DNA of 14,756 bases from positions 1 to 14,756 of the forward strand of contig CABSEJ010000077.1 in the NCBI GenBank assembly GCA_902476765.1, written 5' to 3'. This DNA is from an uncultured Blautia sp. (GTDB lineage Bacteria > Bacillota > Clostridia > Lachnospirales > Lachnospiraceae). Position numbers and translations under genes: made by a program. The notes under the pieces were generated by a model that did no database searches, was not told the origin of the DNA, and was given only the letters and a program-made list of their open reading frames with translations. Numbering within the stretch: position 1 is the first letter of the stretch; each line of letters opens with the position of its first letter. Of this stretch, positions 1-8,214 are shown one piece after another.

Positions 1-368
1 CCTCCGATAATGGAGGGCAGATAGTAAGCTGCCCGGTAAAAGCCTGTGGCCTTGGTGGGCCTTACTAAAATCATTGCCACTAAAAGAGCGAAAATCAGAC
101 GCAGAGGCACAGACACCAGAGCAAAATAAAAGGTTGCTTTTACAGAGTGCCAGAAAACTTCATCCTGGGTGAACATTTCCACATAATTTTTCAATCCCAC
201 AAATTCCGCCGGGGATAAAATGTCATAGTCACAGAAAGAATAATAGAGGGATATTCCCATAGGTACAATTAAAAAAAGCAAAAAACCTATGATAAACGGA
301 AGACAGAAAATTACCCCCACATTTTTTTCCTTATTGATAAATTTATAAAACCTGCTGTTTTGTTTCAA
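1..368 (-). CDS. Sugar ABC transporter permease, MalF/UgpA type (partial, N-terminal part)
   Basis: Inner-membrane permease of a CUT1-type carbohydrate ABC importer; only about the first 122 residues are in the window and the gene runs off the left edge. I place the start at a TTG (bases 368-366) because an AAAGGAGAG ribosome binding site sits six bases before it and no in-frame ATG comes early. Visible features are a basic start (MKQNSRFYKFINKEKNVG), a first membrane helix (CLPFIIGFLLFLIVPMG), the family-typical FVGLKNYVEMF stretch after the first periplasmic loop, then a second helix and the YRAAYYLPSIIGG region that precedes the transport core. It lies 82 bases downstream of the solute-binding protein on the same strand, so the two are probably one operon; the second permease would follow outside the window. 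The transported sugar cannot be told from this sequence. Confidence 0.88.
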   Translation of the reverse strand, partial: MKQNSRFYKFINKEKNVGVIFCLPFIIGFLLFLIVPMGISLYYSFCDYDILSPAEFVGLKNYVEMFTQDEVFWHSVKATFYFALVSVPLRLIFALLVAMILVRPTKATGFYRAAYYLPSIIG

Positions 369-450
369 ATCCGTCTCTCCTTTCCAAAAAAGGATGCCTC
401 ACAAAAGACAAATCTGTAAGATTTATGCCTTTCATGGGCACCCCCTTTTC

Positions 451-1752
451 TTATTCGCCTTGAAGCATCTTATTGGCTTCGGTGAAGTATTCGTCAGCAG
501 CCTGCTGTCCCGTATACTCTCCGTATTTTACCTTTTCCTCCAGCTTTCTCAGCAAATCCTGGGCCTCGCTGCTGCCCTCTACCGGGAAGGGAGGCATGGG
601 GCTTGAGTTAGGCATGATTACGTCATTGATAAAGGTTGCGTTTTCCTGCTCCTCCTTGCTCAGCTTGTCCATAATAGCCTCTGAAATTACGCTGGAAACA
701 GGTACTCCTCTCTCTGCCAGCAGAATGTCGTAGGCTGTCTCGGAGTTGGTAAGATAGTTCAAAAGCTTCACTGCTTCCTCCGGGTTTTTAGTGTCTGCAC
801 TTACAGAAAAATACATAGCCGGTTTCACATAATTAGACTTCTGCGGGTCAGAAGTGGGAATAGTAGTCAAGGCAATATCTGTTCCTTCAGGAGCCGCTGC
901 CTGGTAGGCAGTAAGCTGTGCAGAGCCGTTTACTGTACACCATGTCATATTGTCAGGATTAGAGCCGTATACCATGGGGTCCTCTTCCACGCTGTCTGTA
1001 TCTGCGGCCTGGCTGGGAGAAATCTGCCATCCCTCTTCGATACCCTGCTGCAGTGTTTCAAAGTAAGGAACATAATCGTCTGCACTGTCTCCGCCCAGCT
1101 TATCAGAAGCCTCAATACCGTTAGCCCTTGTATAGGGGTCCATGTAAAGACCATAGTGATACAGGTTAGAACGGTATCCTGTCTCCTCATAAACCTGTTT
1201 TGCAATCTCCACATACTGGTCCAGAGTCATATTATCTTCAATGGTAATACCCAGCTCGTCCAAAAGAGTTTTGTTATAAAACATACAGGAAGCACTGGTT
1301 CCGGAAGCGATACCATAGATACCGTCGTTTACCTTACCCATATTTACAACATCCTCAGATATATTAGAGGTATCCAGAGTTCCGTCTTCAATATAAGGAG
1401 TCAAATCAAGAAGCTGCCCTTTATCTACATACTGCTGGATGTAGGACATGTCCATCTGAATAACATCCGGCATTTTCTTTCCAGCTGCAGAGGTAGCCAT
1501 TTTGCTCCAGTAGTCTCCCCACTGGAAAAACTGTCCCTTTACTGTAACACCGCTTTCCTCCTTATATTTATCCAAGGCCTGCTGGGTACGTTCATTTCTT
1601 ACCTGGTTTCCCCACCAGGCCATCGTCAGTTCCTTAGAGTCTCCTCCATCGCCGCCGTCACTTTCCTTGGAGCCGCATGCTGTCAGTGATGTAGCTGCAA
1701 GAGCCCCTGCCATAACAAGAACTGCAGCTTTTTTTAAATAATTCTTTTTCAC
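451..1752 (-). CDS. Extracellular sugar-binding lipoprotein of an ABC importer (SBP family 1)
   Basis: Captures an extracellular carbohydrate and hands it to the permease encoded next. The 433-residue protein has a lipoprotein signal peptide: basic MKKNYLKK, a hydrophobic core, and the lipobox LTAC with the lipidated cysteine at residue 26. A Gly/Asp/Ser-rich linker and then a family-1 solute-binding fold follow (TMAWWGNQVRNERTQQALDKY near the start; MYFSVSADTKNPEEAVKLLNYL in the second half). The length is normal for the family. The start is a GTG with a GGAGG ribosome binding site nine bases upstream. It is first in its operon and divergent from the YesM/YesN-like pair, the usual arrangement for a sugar importer controlled by that type of two-component system. 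Many aromatic residues fit carbohydrate binding, but the ligand is unknown. Confidence 0.93.
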   Translation of the reverse strand: MKKNYLKKAAVLVMAGALAATSLTACGSKESDGGDGGDSKELTMAWWGNQVRNERTQQALDKYKEESGVTVKGQFFQWGDYWSKMATSAAGKKMPDVIQMDMSYIQQYVDKGQLLDLTPYIEDGTLDTSNISEDVVNMGKVNDGIYGIASGTSASCMFYNKTLLDELGITIEDNMTLDQYVEIAKQVYEETGYRSNLYHYGLYMDPYTRANGIEASDKLGGDSADDYVPYFETLQQGIEEGWQISPSQAADTDSVEEDPMVYGSNPDNMTWCTVNGSAQLTAYQAAAPEGTDIALTTIPTSDPQKSNYVKPAMYFSVSADTKNPEEAVKLLNYLTNSETAYDILLAERGVPVSSVISEAIMDKLSKEEQENATFINDVIMPNSSPMPPFPVEGSSEAQDLLRKLEEKVKYGEYTGQQAADEYFTEANKMLQGE

Positions 1753-1808
1753 TTTCTATTCCTCCATTACTTTTGTTCAAGATGCATCTTTGTTTATTGG
1801 ATGTACTT

Positions 1809-1837
1809 ATTATATCGAAAAAACCTGACAATGAACA
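1809..1837 (-). promoter_or_regulatory. Probable promoter of the sugar-binding protein operon
   Basis: On the minus strand a perfect TATAAT (1814-1809) lies 17 bases after TGTTCA (1837-1832), a poor -35. This gives a leader of roughly 50 bases before the GTG start of the binding protein. A weak -35 with a strong -10 fits a promoter that needs an activator, plausibly the AraC-type regulator encoded divergently. No clear operator repeat was recognised and no catabolite-response element was found. Confidence 0.5.
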
Positions 1838-1940
1838 TTTAGAAAACCTACTTGCTTTCATAATATTTTTACTAATGCCAGCAAAAAAATGACTCTTCCT
1901 GTAAAATTATTACTTTCTTTTTCCCTCCATTCCAAAAGAA

Positions 1941-1968
1941 TTGCACTTTTCCCCGGGTTTGCTATAAT
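1941..1968 (+). promoter_or_regulatory. Promoter of the sensor kinase/regulator operon (extended -10)
   Basis: TTGCAC (1941-1946), a 16-base spacer and a perfect TATAAT (1963-1968) preceded by TGC, which makes an extended -10 element. Transcription would begin near 1975, only about 16 bases before the chosen ATG at 1991 and just ahead of the GGAGG ribosome binding site. This position excludes translation from the longer in-frame ATG at 1889 for transcripts made here. Confidence 0.65.
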
Positions 1969-1990
1969 TTGCTCATGGAGGTTTTATCCT

Positions 1991-3775
1991 ATGTATATAC
2001 TAAATGCAGCATCCAGACGTTTTCAGAATTTATCCTTAAAATATAAAATACTGACTATTATTTCAGCGGGATTTCTCATTCTCTTCCTCACCGGCATGAC
2101 GGCTATCGCCGTTATCTCCAAAACCTATGAGGATAAGCTGTACCAATCCATAGCCGCTTCTATGAGTTATTCAGCCTCCGAGCTTTCCAATCAGCTGGAA
2201 TCCGTAGATTCCATTGTGGATTCCCTGCTGTCCAGCCAGACCATACAGGTTAATCTGGAGGAAATGCAGGACTGTACCCAGAAATCCCAGAAAAAGGTGT
2301 ACAACACCCGTATTTACGATGCTCTCAGCAATTATCTGTTTTCTTTTAACAACGATTCCATATCTTATATGGCCATTGTTCAGGGCAATGAAACTGTGTC
2401 TACCTCAGCTTCTAAATTTTCGGAGCTGCCTCCTTATTTTCGTTCCTCTCTGCTGGAGCGGGCTCAGAAAGGAGAAGGAGCCACTACAGTAGTTCCCGAC
2501 TATGGCATGGAGTACGGTATATTTATTGTTAAAGAGCTGCGAAAAATAGACAGCCTGAGCCTGGAACCTCTGGGAGTGCTGATTATCAATCTTTCTCCCC
2601 AGGCTCTCATTGAAAAGGCTGTGGCTTCCTATTCTGAATATGACACCTTGTCCTGCCTGCTTTTTGATGAGGAAACCCTTATCTACAACAGCAGCGCACT
2701 GCCTGCCTCTAAAGTCCGGGAGTTTGTGGGCAGGACTTCCTCTGACTATGATATTCTAAAGATAGAAGGGGAATCTTTCTTTGTGGTTCTGGGAAAAATC
2801 CCTTTATACAATTGGGATTATGTCTGTGGGATATCTTATAATTCTATTTACCAGACCATCACCCTTTCCGGCCGGCTTTTTCTTCTGATTATGATACTGG
2901 CCCTGGCTCTGGTAAGTTATTTTGCCGTTAAACTGATTCTGGCCCTGTTTTACCGTTTTGACAAACTCATTGAAAACATGAAAAGCTTTGGAGAAGGCAG
3001 TTATCAGGTACCGGACCTGCCCCAGCCCTATGAGGAGGATGAAATCGGCCTGCTGTATAAAAACTTTGACGCCATGGTAGAAAAAATCAATTTACTGATA
3101 CAGGAAAATTATGTAAATGAATTACTGAAAAAAGAAGCCCAGATTAAAGCCATGGAAAGCCAGATGGACCCTCATTTTCTCTATAATACTCTGGACAGTA
3201 TTAACTGGAGAGCCAAAATGGTAAACTCTCCGGAAATCTGTCAGATAACCACAGCTTTAGGAAGCCTGCTGCGCCTGTCCCTGGGAAAAACCTCACGGCA
3301 CTTTACCCTGGGCCAGGAGATGGACCTTGTGACAAACTATATGACCATTCAAAAAATCCGCTACCAGAGACGATTGGAATTTACAACTGAAATCCCCAAG
3401 GAATTCCTGGATTGCCAGATTCCCAAATTCACTATTCAGCCTTTGCTGGAAAACGCCATACGCTACGGCCTGGAGGAATCCTCAGATACCTGCTATATTT
3501 CCATTGTCTGCCGGCAGCTGCCCGGCTGTATGGTGCTGACAATCACCAATACAGGTTCCGCCTTTGAGGAAAATGCAATGGAAAAGCTGATGGCAGGAGA
3601 AATCCAGCCCCACGGCTTTGGCATCGGCATCCTGAATATTCACAGACGGCTTCAGATGACCTACGGAGAAGACTTCGGACTGCGGCTCTATAATATGGAA
3701 GATGAAAAAACCTATGAAGAATGTGCGGTGGCTGAGATACATATTCCCCGCACAAAAGGAGAGGAACTATGCTAA
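1991..3775 (+). CDS. YesM-like sensor histidine kinase of a carbohydrate two-component system
   Basis: Membrane sensor kinase that probably detects the sugar or its binding protein outside the cell and phosphorylates the regulator encoded next. I start it at ATG 1991 (594 residues), which has GGAGG nine bases upstream and a promoter just before; an earlier in-frame ATG at 1889 has no ribosome binding site. Order of parts: membrane helix about residues 20-42, an extracellular sensing region of about 250 residues, a second helix about 294-320, a HAMP linker, a His_kinase domain with the phospho-acceptor in QMDPHFLYN (H395), then a GHKL ATPase with the N-box PLLENAIRYG (N488) and a glycine box GFGIGI near 541-548. 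The stop overlaps the regulator start (ATGCTAA), indicating translational coupling. It is divergent from the sugar importer genes. Confidence 0.93.
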   Translation: MYILNAASRRFQNLSLKYKILTIISAGFLILFLTGMTAIAVISKTYEDKLYQSIAASMSYSASELSNQLESVDSIVDSLLSSQTIQVNLEEMQDCTQKSQKKVYNTRIYDALSNYLFSFNNDSISYMAIVQGNETVSTSASKFSELPPYFRSSLLERAQKGEGATTVVPDYGMEYGIFIVKELRKIDSLSLEPLGVLIINLSPQALIEKAVASYSEYDTLSCLLFDEETLIYNSSALPASKVREFVGRTSSDYDILKIEGESFFVVLGKIPLYNWDYVCGISYNSIYQTITLSGRLFLLIMILALALVSYFAVKLILALFYRFDKLIENMKSFGEGSYQVPDLPQPYEEDEIGLLYKNFDAMVEKINLLIQENYVNELLKKEAQIKAMESQMDPHFLYNTLDSINWRAKMVNSPEICQITTALGSLLRLSLGKTSRHFTLGQEMDLVTNYMTIQKIRYQRRLEFTTEIPKEFLDCQIPKFTIQPLLENAIRYGLEESSDTCYISIVCRQLPGCMVLTITNTGSAFEENAMEKLMAGEIQPHGFGIGILNIHRRLQMTYGEDFGLRLYNMEDEKTYEECAVAEIHIPRTKGEELC

Positions 3776-5286
3776 AACTGCTGATTGTAGATGATGAAGA
3801 AATGATTTGCCAGGCCATTGCCAACAGCATTGACTGGGAAGCCCACAATATCCGTCTGGCCGGCACCTGCCTGGACGGAGTGGAGGCTTACCATATGATA
3901 TTGGATGAAAATCCGGATATTGTTATGACAGACATCCGTATGCCGGGAATCTCCGGCCTGGATTTGATAGAGAGAATCAGCCGCACCGATTTATGCACCC
4001 AGTTTATCATTCTCTCCGGATACGGGGAGTTTGATTACGCTAAAAGAGCCATGAAATGCGGGGTTCGCCACTATCTCCTGAAGCCCTGCACAGAGGAGCA
4101 GATTCTGGACTGTATCCGGGATGTAACTCAGGATTGTTATCAGGCTCTGGCAAAAAAGGAAGGCCAGCCCGGGGAAAATATTATCCTTCAGAAAAGTCTC
4201 CACCGGACTCTGATTTACAACATGGTTCGGGAAGGGGTGTCTTCTCTGTCTGTGACGGATACCTTCTTTGAATCTTATGAGCATTATCTGAATTTGACAG
4301 ACATGCCCTATCAGTTTTGCTGTGTCTACTATCTGGAAGAAAAAAATCTGGAGCAATGTCTGGAAAGCTTTCGGATATTTTGGAAAAACCATATGCCAGA
4401 TACTCAGCTATATGTTATCTATATACGAAATATTTTGCTTTTCTTTTTCCCTGACACAGAGGCGGATTATGAAAACCTGGATATGTTTTTCCGGACTCTA
4501 AGCTTTCCTACCCAGACAGTTTCCATAGATTACAGCAGAGTGGGGCACCCGGATTTAAAATCCCTGCTGTCCATGCTGATAAAACGGCTGAAAAGATATG
4601 ATGTTCTTTATTTTCTGGAGGAAAACCAACGGATTCCCACCTTTAATTACGGACAGATTGTGGAGAAAGTAAACCGGCTGGTGCCTCTTATCGCTGCCAG
4701 GGAAACCGGAATCTGGGAGGAGGCTTTAAAGGAGCTGTCCTCTATATTAAGTGCTGCCTCTAACAAAGACTTCCTGCTCCAGCTCTCTGACAATATCCTG
4801 ATTTCTCTTGGTACGCACCTGCCTTCCCGGACCCTGCCGGAAATCACAGAATTCCTCTATGAGCTTCACGAGGAAAAAGAAACCGGGCATATGGCCCGGA
4901 AGGTATCGGAATATGTGGAAAAGCTGACGGAAGCCCAGAACCATGGAAACAGGCAGTACAGTCCCTTTATTACCAAGCTCATTGATTATGTGCACCAGCA
5001 CTACAGCAACCCGGATTTGACTTTAAAATGGATTTCTGAAAATTATCTGTACATGAATGTCAGCTATGTAAGCCGCAGCTTCACCAAGGAAACCGGGGAA
5101 AAATTCTCCAGCTTCCTGATGAAGCTGCGGGTTCAGAAGGCCAAAGAAATCCTCTCCACCAGGGACAATGAAAAAATCCAGAACGTGGCGGAGCTGGTGG
5201 GCTGCGGAAACACACCCTATTACTTCAGCAAGATATTCAAAAAATGCACCGGACTGACCCCTTCCGCTTATGTTAAGAAATTATAA
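3769..5286 (+). CDS. YesN-like response regulator with AraC-type DNA-binding domain
   Basis: Cytoplasmic transcription regulator, 505 residues, paired with the kinase before it. The N-terminal receiver domain (about 1-120) is complete: acidic pair D8/D9, phosphorylated aspartate D55 in MTDIRMPG, S83 and K105 in LLKP. A long middle region of about 280 residues has no motif I recognise, as is normal for YesN-type regulators. The C-terminal 90 residues hold two AraC helix-turn-helix units (LTLKWISENYLYMNVSYVSR, then VAELVGCGNTPYYFSKIFKK), ending in the family-typical GLTPSAYVKKL. The start ATG overlaps the kinase stop by 7 bases. The likely target is the divergent sugar importer promoter. The gene ends 17 bases from the convergent bceB stop with no visible terminator between. 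Confidence 0.93.
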   Translation: MLKLLIVDDEEMICQAIANSIDWEAHNIRLAGTCLDGVEAYHMILDENPDIVMTDIRMPGISGLDLIERISRTDLCTQFIILSGYGEFDYAKRAMKCGVRHYLLKPCTEEQILDCIRDVTQDCYQALAKKEGQPGENIILQKSLHRTLIYNMVREGVSSLSVTDTFFESYEHYLNLTDMPYQFCCVYYLEEKNLEQCLESFRIFWKNHMPDTQLYVIYIRNILLFFFPDTEADYENLDMFFRTLSFPTQTVSIDYSRVGHPDLKSLLSMLIKRLKRYDVLYFLEENQRIPTFNYGQIVEKVNRLVPLIAARETGIWEEALKELSSILSAASNKDFLLQLSDNILISLGTHLPSRTLPEITEFLYELHEEKETGHMARKVSEYVEKLTEAQNHGNRQYSPFITKLIDYVHQHYSNPDLTLKWISENYLYMNVSYVSRSFTKETGEKFSSFLMKLRVQKAKEILSTRDNEKIQNVAELVGCGNTPYYFSKIFKKCTGLTPSAYVKKL

Positions 5287-5303
5287 AGCACCCTGGACAG
5301 GTA

Positions 5304-7322
5304 TTACTCTCTTTTGCTGACAATCCTGTAATACACCTTGGCAGTGGCTGTGTACATGATACCGTAAATCAGACCAAAGACCAGAAAGCACAGCACTGTC
5401 ACCATCACTAAAAGCTGCAGATTCGTCAGGCCGAAAAGCTGCAGCAGCTGATAAATCATAGGAAAGGCAAAGGCTGTATGGATTCCACCTAAAGCCAGGG
5501 GCAGGAAAAATATGGTAAGCACCTGGGAATGAATACTTTTTTTGATTTCCTTCTCTGTCATGCCCACCTTCTGGAGTATCTGGAACCTTCCTTTATCCTC
5601 ATACCCTTCCGTAACCTGCTTGTAGTACATAATCAGCAGAGTACCCAGAAGAAATACCAGGCCCAGCAGGATACCCAGGAAAAACATACCTGCATACAGA
5701 GAATAAAAATCAATTCTCTCCGCTCCCACACTCTCTACCTTTACCTGACCATAGACCTCATCCTGGGCAGACAGAGCTTCCAGTCTTTCCAGGATGCTCT
5801 GCTCCATATCTGCCTGCACCTGGTCTTGGCAGTCTAAATCCAGGCCATAGTAATCATGCTCCACCATGGTCACCTCAACGGAAGCATAGGCGTCTTTTAT
5901 ATCTGTAAGATTCTGCCGTGGCACAAAGAGATAGGTGGTAGGCACAATCTGCATAGAGTCTACCCCATTATCAATGAACTCCACATATTTTTTGATTTTC
6001 CAGGACGGGCCCTCCAGGAACTTCAGTTCTTTATATTCCTTTTCAAAATCTGATTTTGTGTTGCATATCAGAGCCTCTCCCGGCGCCAGCTCCTCACTGG
6101 TTCCCATTATCTTATTGTAGTCTTCCAAGGGGACTGCCATTATCTGTCTTATCTGGCTATACTGGGAAGTAGAATCCCGCTGAAATTCTTCGGTATCCAG
6201 AAGCACCTCATTTCCCTGAAACAAACCGGAAAAATCCAGTATGCTGTAGGAAAGCAGGTTTTCCCCTTTTACCCCGTATTCTTCCAGCACATCCCGGACA
6301 ATCTGATGCACCTGCTCTATTTTCGCTTCCTCCAGAGTAGGGGTGTCTATCACCAGATTTCTGGGATAACGGGTTCTTAAACTATCCTCTGTGCCGATAA
6401 AAAGGCTGGCTGTGGAGGATACCATCACCAACACCATAGTGGACAGAATACAGATGGAGGCCAGCCCGGCTCCGTTCCGCTTCATACGGTAAGCCATGGT
6501 AGAAACAGAAATAAAATGATTGGTCTTATAATAATAGGTTTTGTTTTTCTTCAGAATCCTGCACATAGCCACAGATACCGCACAAAACAGCAGATAAGTT
6601 CCGGCTATGACCAGTATTACTGCCACAAAAAAGAAAATCAGGATTTCCACAGGATTCTTAATAACCAAAGCCATGAAATAAGCCCCTCCCAGGAGAATTA
6701 ACCCCAGCAGAGCTGCCAGCCAGTTTACTTTCAAAGGGCGCTCTCCCATTCTCTGGCTGTTAAACAACTCTACTGGCCGGGAACGGAGAATCTGCCATAT
6801 TTCCTGAAAAAAAATCAGGACAAATATAGCAGCAAAAACCTTCAGAGTCAGCCCTGCCACATACCAGTCTGCATAAAAGGAAAATTCTGCCTTTTCCTGT
6901 AAAAGCCGAATCATCATAAGCTGTGCCGCCTTAGAAAAAAGTATTCCGCTGCACAGCCCTCCCAGCAAAGAAATTCCTGCTCTCATCAGATTTTCCCAGG
7001 TCAATACCAGGGCCAGGTTCCTTTTATCCATACCCAGCATATGATAAAGTCCCAGCTCTTTCTTTCGCTGCTTCATCAGGAAGGAACTGGTATAGAACAG
7101 AAAAATCGTAGCAAAAAAGCCCATAACAAAAGTTCCCATAGAAAGGACGGCCTGCATCTGCTGGCCTCCGTTCATGTCCCGTACTATCTTGTCATGGCTG
7201 AGAAAGCCCAGCACATAAAACACGGCAACCATAGCCATACAGGCCGCCAGATAGGGAAAATATATTTTTCCGTTTTTCTTGATGCCCTGCCAGGCCAGGC
7301 GGAGATATAAGGATTTTTTCAA
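5304..7322 (-). CDS. bceB: Bce-type ABC transporter permease (FtsX superfamily)
   Basis: Membrane permease of a peptide-antibiotic sensing and resistance transporter. The 672 residues fit the BceB/VraG family, which has ten membrane helices and one large extracellular domain. Visible here are helix 1 (about 20-43), paired helices around 58-80 and 105-135, more helices before residue 310, an extracellular domain of roughly 220 residues (about 315-540, from RYPRNLVID onward), and three helices at the end. The start is TTG, sharing the TTGA overlap with the stop of the ATPase gene and preceded by a strong AGGAGGTGA. In this family the transporter itself passes the signal to the kinase, which lacks a sensor domain; the adjacent bceRS genes fit that. 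Substrate (bacitracin-like peptide, lantibiotic or defensin) cannot be told from sequence. Confidence 0.92.
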   Translation of the reverse strand: MKKSLYLRLAWQGIKKNGKIYFPYLAACMAMVAVFYVLGFLSHDKIVRDMNGGQQMQAVLSMGTFVMGFFATIFLFYTSSFLMKQRKKELGLYHMLGMDKRNLALVLTWENLMRAGISLLGGLCSGILFSKAAQLMMIRLLQEKAEFSFYADWYVAGLTLKVFAAIFVLIFFQEIWQILRSRPVELFNSQRMGERPLKVNWLAALLGLILLGGAYFMALVIKNPVEILIFFFVAVILVIAGTYLLFCAVSVAMCRILKKNKTYYYKTNHFISVSTMAYRMKRNGAGLASICILSTMVLVMVSSTASLFIGTEDSLRTRYPRNLVIDTPTLEEAKIEQVHQIVRDVLEEYGVKGENLLSYSILDFSGLFQGNEVLLDTEEFQRDSTSQYSQIRQIMAVPLEDYNKIMGTSEELAPGEALICNTKSDFEKEYKELKFLEGPSWKIKKYVEFIDNGVDSMQIVPTTYLFVPRQNLTDIKDAYASVEVTMVEHDYYGLDLDCQDQVQADMEQSILERLEALSAQDEVYGQVKVESVGAERIDFYSLYAGMFFLGILLGLVFLLGTLLIMYYKQVTEGYEDKGRFQILQKVGMTEKEIKKSIHSQVLTIFFLPLALGGIHTAFAFPMIYQLLQLFGLTNLQLLVMVTVLCFLVFGLIYGIMYTATAKVYYRIVSKRE

Positions 7323-8080
7323 AACTTTTCACCTCCTGCCAAAGCCGTAAGAGCCAGAGAAATCTTCTCGTACATCTGCTGATTAGTGCTGTTTCCCCGG
7401 TATATCTGATGAAATACTTCCCCATCCTTAATAAACAGAACCCTCTGGGCATGGCTGGCCGCTTTTACAGAATGGGTTACCATCAGCACGGTATGTCCGT
7501 CCTGATTGATAGCAGAAAACAAATCCAGCAGCTCGTCTGTGGAGCGGGAGTCCAAAGCTCCGGTAGGCTCATCTGCCAACAGCAGTCTGGGGTTTCCAAT
7601 CAGGGCCCGGGCTACTGCCGCCCTCTGCTTCTGTCCTCCGGAAACCTCATAGGGATATTTTTCCAGGATTTCTTCTATCCCCAGCTTCTGAGCCAGAGGC
7701 TGGATACGTGCCTCCATTACTTTATGTCCTTTTCCTTCCAATACCAGGGGAAGGTAAATGTTATCTCTCAGGGAAAAGGTATCCAGCAGGTTAAACTCCT
7801 GGAACACAAATCCCAGATTCTCCCGCCTGAACCGGGAAATATCTTTATCCTTTATTTTTGTCACATCTTTTCCATCCAGAAGCACCGCTCCCCCGGTGGG
7901 ACGATCCAATGTTGCTAGAATATTCAGCAGCGTGGTTTTCCCTGAGCCGGATTCCCCCATGACAGCCGTATATTCTCCGTTTTCCATAGTAAAATTCACA
8001 TTTTTAAGGGCCTGAACCTGGTTTCCTCCAAAGCGGGAAGTGTAGGTCTTTTTTAAATTCCTTACCTCTAAAATCGCCAT
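7319..8080 (-). CDS. bceA: Bce-type ABC transporter ATP-binding protein
   Basis: Cytoplasmic ATPase that powers the permease encoded immediately downstream. All nucleotide-binding motifs are intact in 253 residues: Walker A GESGSGKTT (42-50), Q-loop FVFQEFNLLD (Q94), signature VSGGQKQR (146-153), Walker B LLLADEPTGALD (D170, E171) and H-loop histidine H203 in VTHS. This motif set is that of the MacB/LolD/BceA group; the partner permease and the bceRS genes assign it to the Bce branch. The ATG start has AAGGAGGA eight bases upstream. Stop and next start overlap by four bases (TTGA). The 134 bases before the gene carry two inverted repeats that probably place it under BceR control, separately from the constitutive bceRS transcript. 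Confidence 0.94.
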   Translation of the reverse strand: MAILEVRNLKKTYTSRFGGNQVQALKNVNFTMENGEYTAVMGESGSGKTTLLNILATLDRPTGGAVLLDGKDVTKIKDKDISRFRRENLGFVFQEFNLLDTFSLRDNIYLPLVLEGKGHKVMEARIQPLAQKLGIEEILEKYPYEVSGGQKQRAAVARALIGNPRLLLADEPTGALDSRSTDELLDLFSAINQDGHTVLMVTHSVKAASHAQRVLFIKDGEVFHQIYRGNSTNQQMYEKISLALTALAGGEKF

Positions 8081-8127
8081 ATTTATGTTCCTCCTTATTT
8101 CCGGTTAAGAGTAATTCCCTGAACCTG

Positions 8128-8133
8128 CTTATA
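8128..8133 (-). promoter_or_regulatory. Candidate -10 element of the bceAB promoter
   Basis: TATAAG on the minus strand, five of six matches to consensus. The position 17 bases upstream reads TACATT, a very poor -35, but it falls on one arm of the inverted repeat 8140-8190. The start site would be near 8121, placing the perfect operator palindrome (8191-8210) centred about 80 bases upstream. This fits an activator-dependent promoter; it remains a prediction. Confidence 0.4.
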
Positions 8134-8139
8134 TGATAA

Positions 8140-8190
8140 CAAAGCAGGGAAATGTATTGCCATCGATTAAGCTTACATTTCCCTGCCTTG
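8140..8190 (-). promoter_or_regulatory. Long inverted repeat between bceS and bceA (terminator/attenuator or second BceR site)
   Basis: Arms GCAGGGAAATGTA (8144-8156) and TACATTTCCCTGC (8174-8186) pair perfectly over 13 bases. The pairing extends outward to 8140/8190, with one position that is a G-U pair in the minus-strand RNA, around a 17-base loop. In the direction of bceS transcription the core stem is followed by TTTGTTAT, a moderate U-tract, so it may end or attenuate the bceRS transcript. Its arms also contain the ATGTA/TACAT half-sites of the neighbouring operator, so a protein-binding role is equally possible. Confidence 0.55.
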
Positions 8191-8210
8191 GTCTTACATT
8201 TCTGTAAGAC
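8191..8210 (-). promoter_or_regulatory. Predicted BceR operator (perfect inverted repeat)
   Basis: GTCTTACA-TTTC-TGTAAGAC: two perfect 8-base arms around a 4-base spacer. The core TTACA-N4-TGTAA is exactly the consensus known for BceR-type regulators (TnACA-N4-TGTAA). It lies five bases after the bceS stop and 110 bases before the bceA start, the expected place for BceR activation of bceAB. There is no U-tract, so it is unlikely to be a terminator. Confidence 0.75.
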
Positions 8211-8214
8211 TCTC

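Noticed and set aside
1156..1689. Open plus-strand frame of 177 codons across the sugar-binding protein gene.
   Set aside because: Antisense shadow of a clear lipoprotein gene; composition is not protein-like and it matches no family.
1889..1990. N-terminal extension of the sensor kinase from ATG 1889.
   Set aside because: No ribosome binding site at 1889, and a strong promoter plus GGAGG lie inside the extension just before ATG 1991.
1753..1990. Search for a catabolite-response element near the sugar importer.
   Set aside because: Only a half match (TGAAAGC) was found, without the second half.
7409..7918. Open plus-strand frame of 169 codons across bceA.
   Set aside because: Antisense of a complete ATP-binding protein; no supporting signals.
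8095..8163. A 22-codon minus-strand frame (MAIHFPALLSYKQVQGITLN plus two residues) ending next to the bceA ribosome binding site, a possible leader peptide.
   Set aside because: No ribosome binding site before its ATG, which lies in the loop of the 8140-8190 hairpin, and the predicted bceA start site falls inside it.
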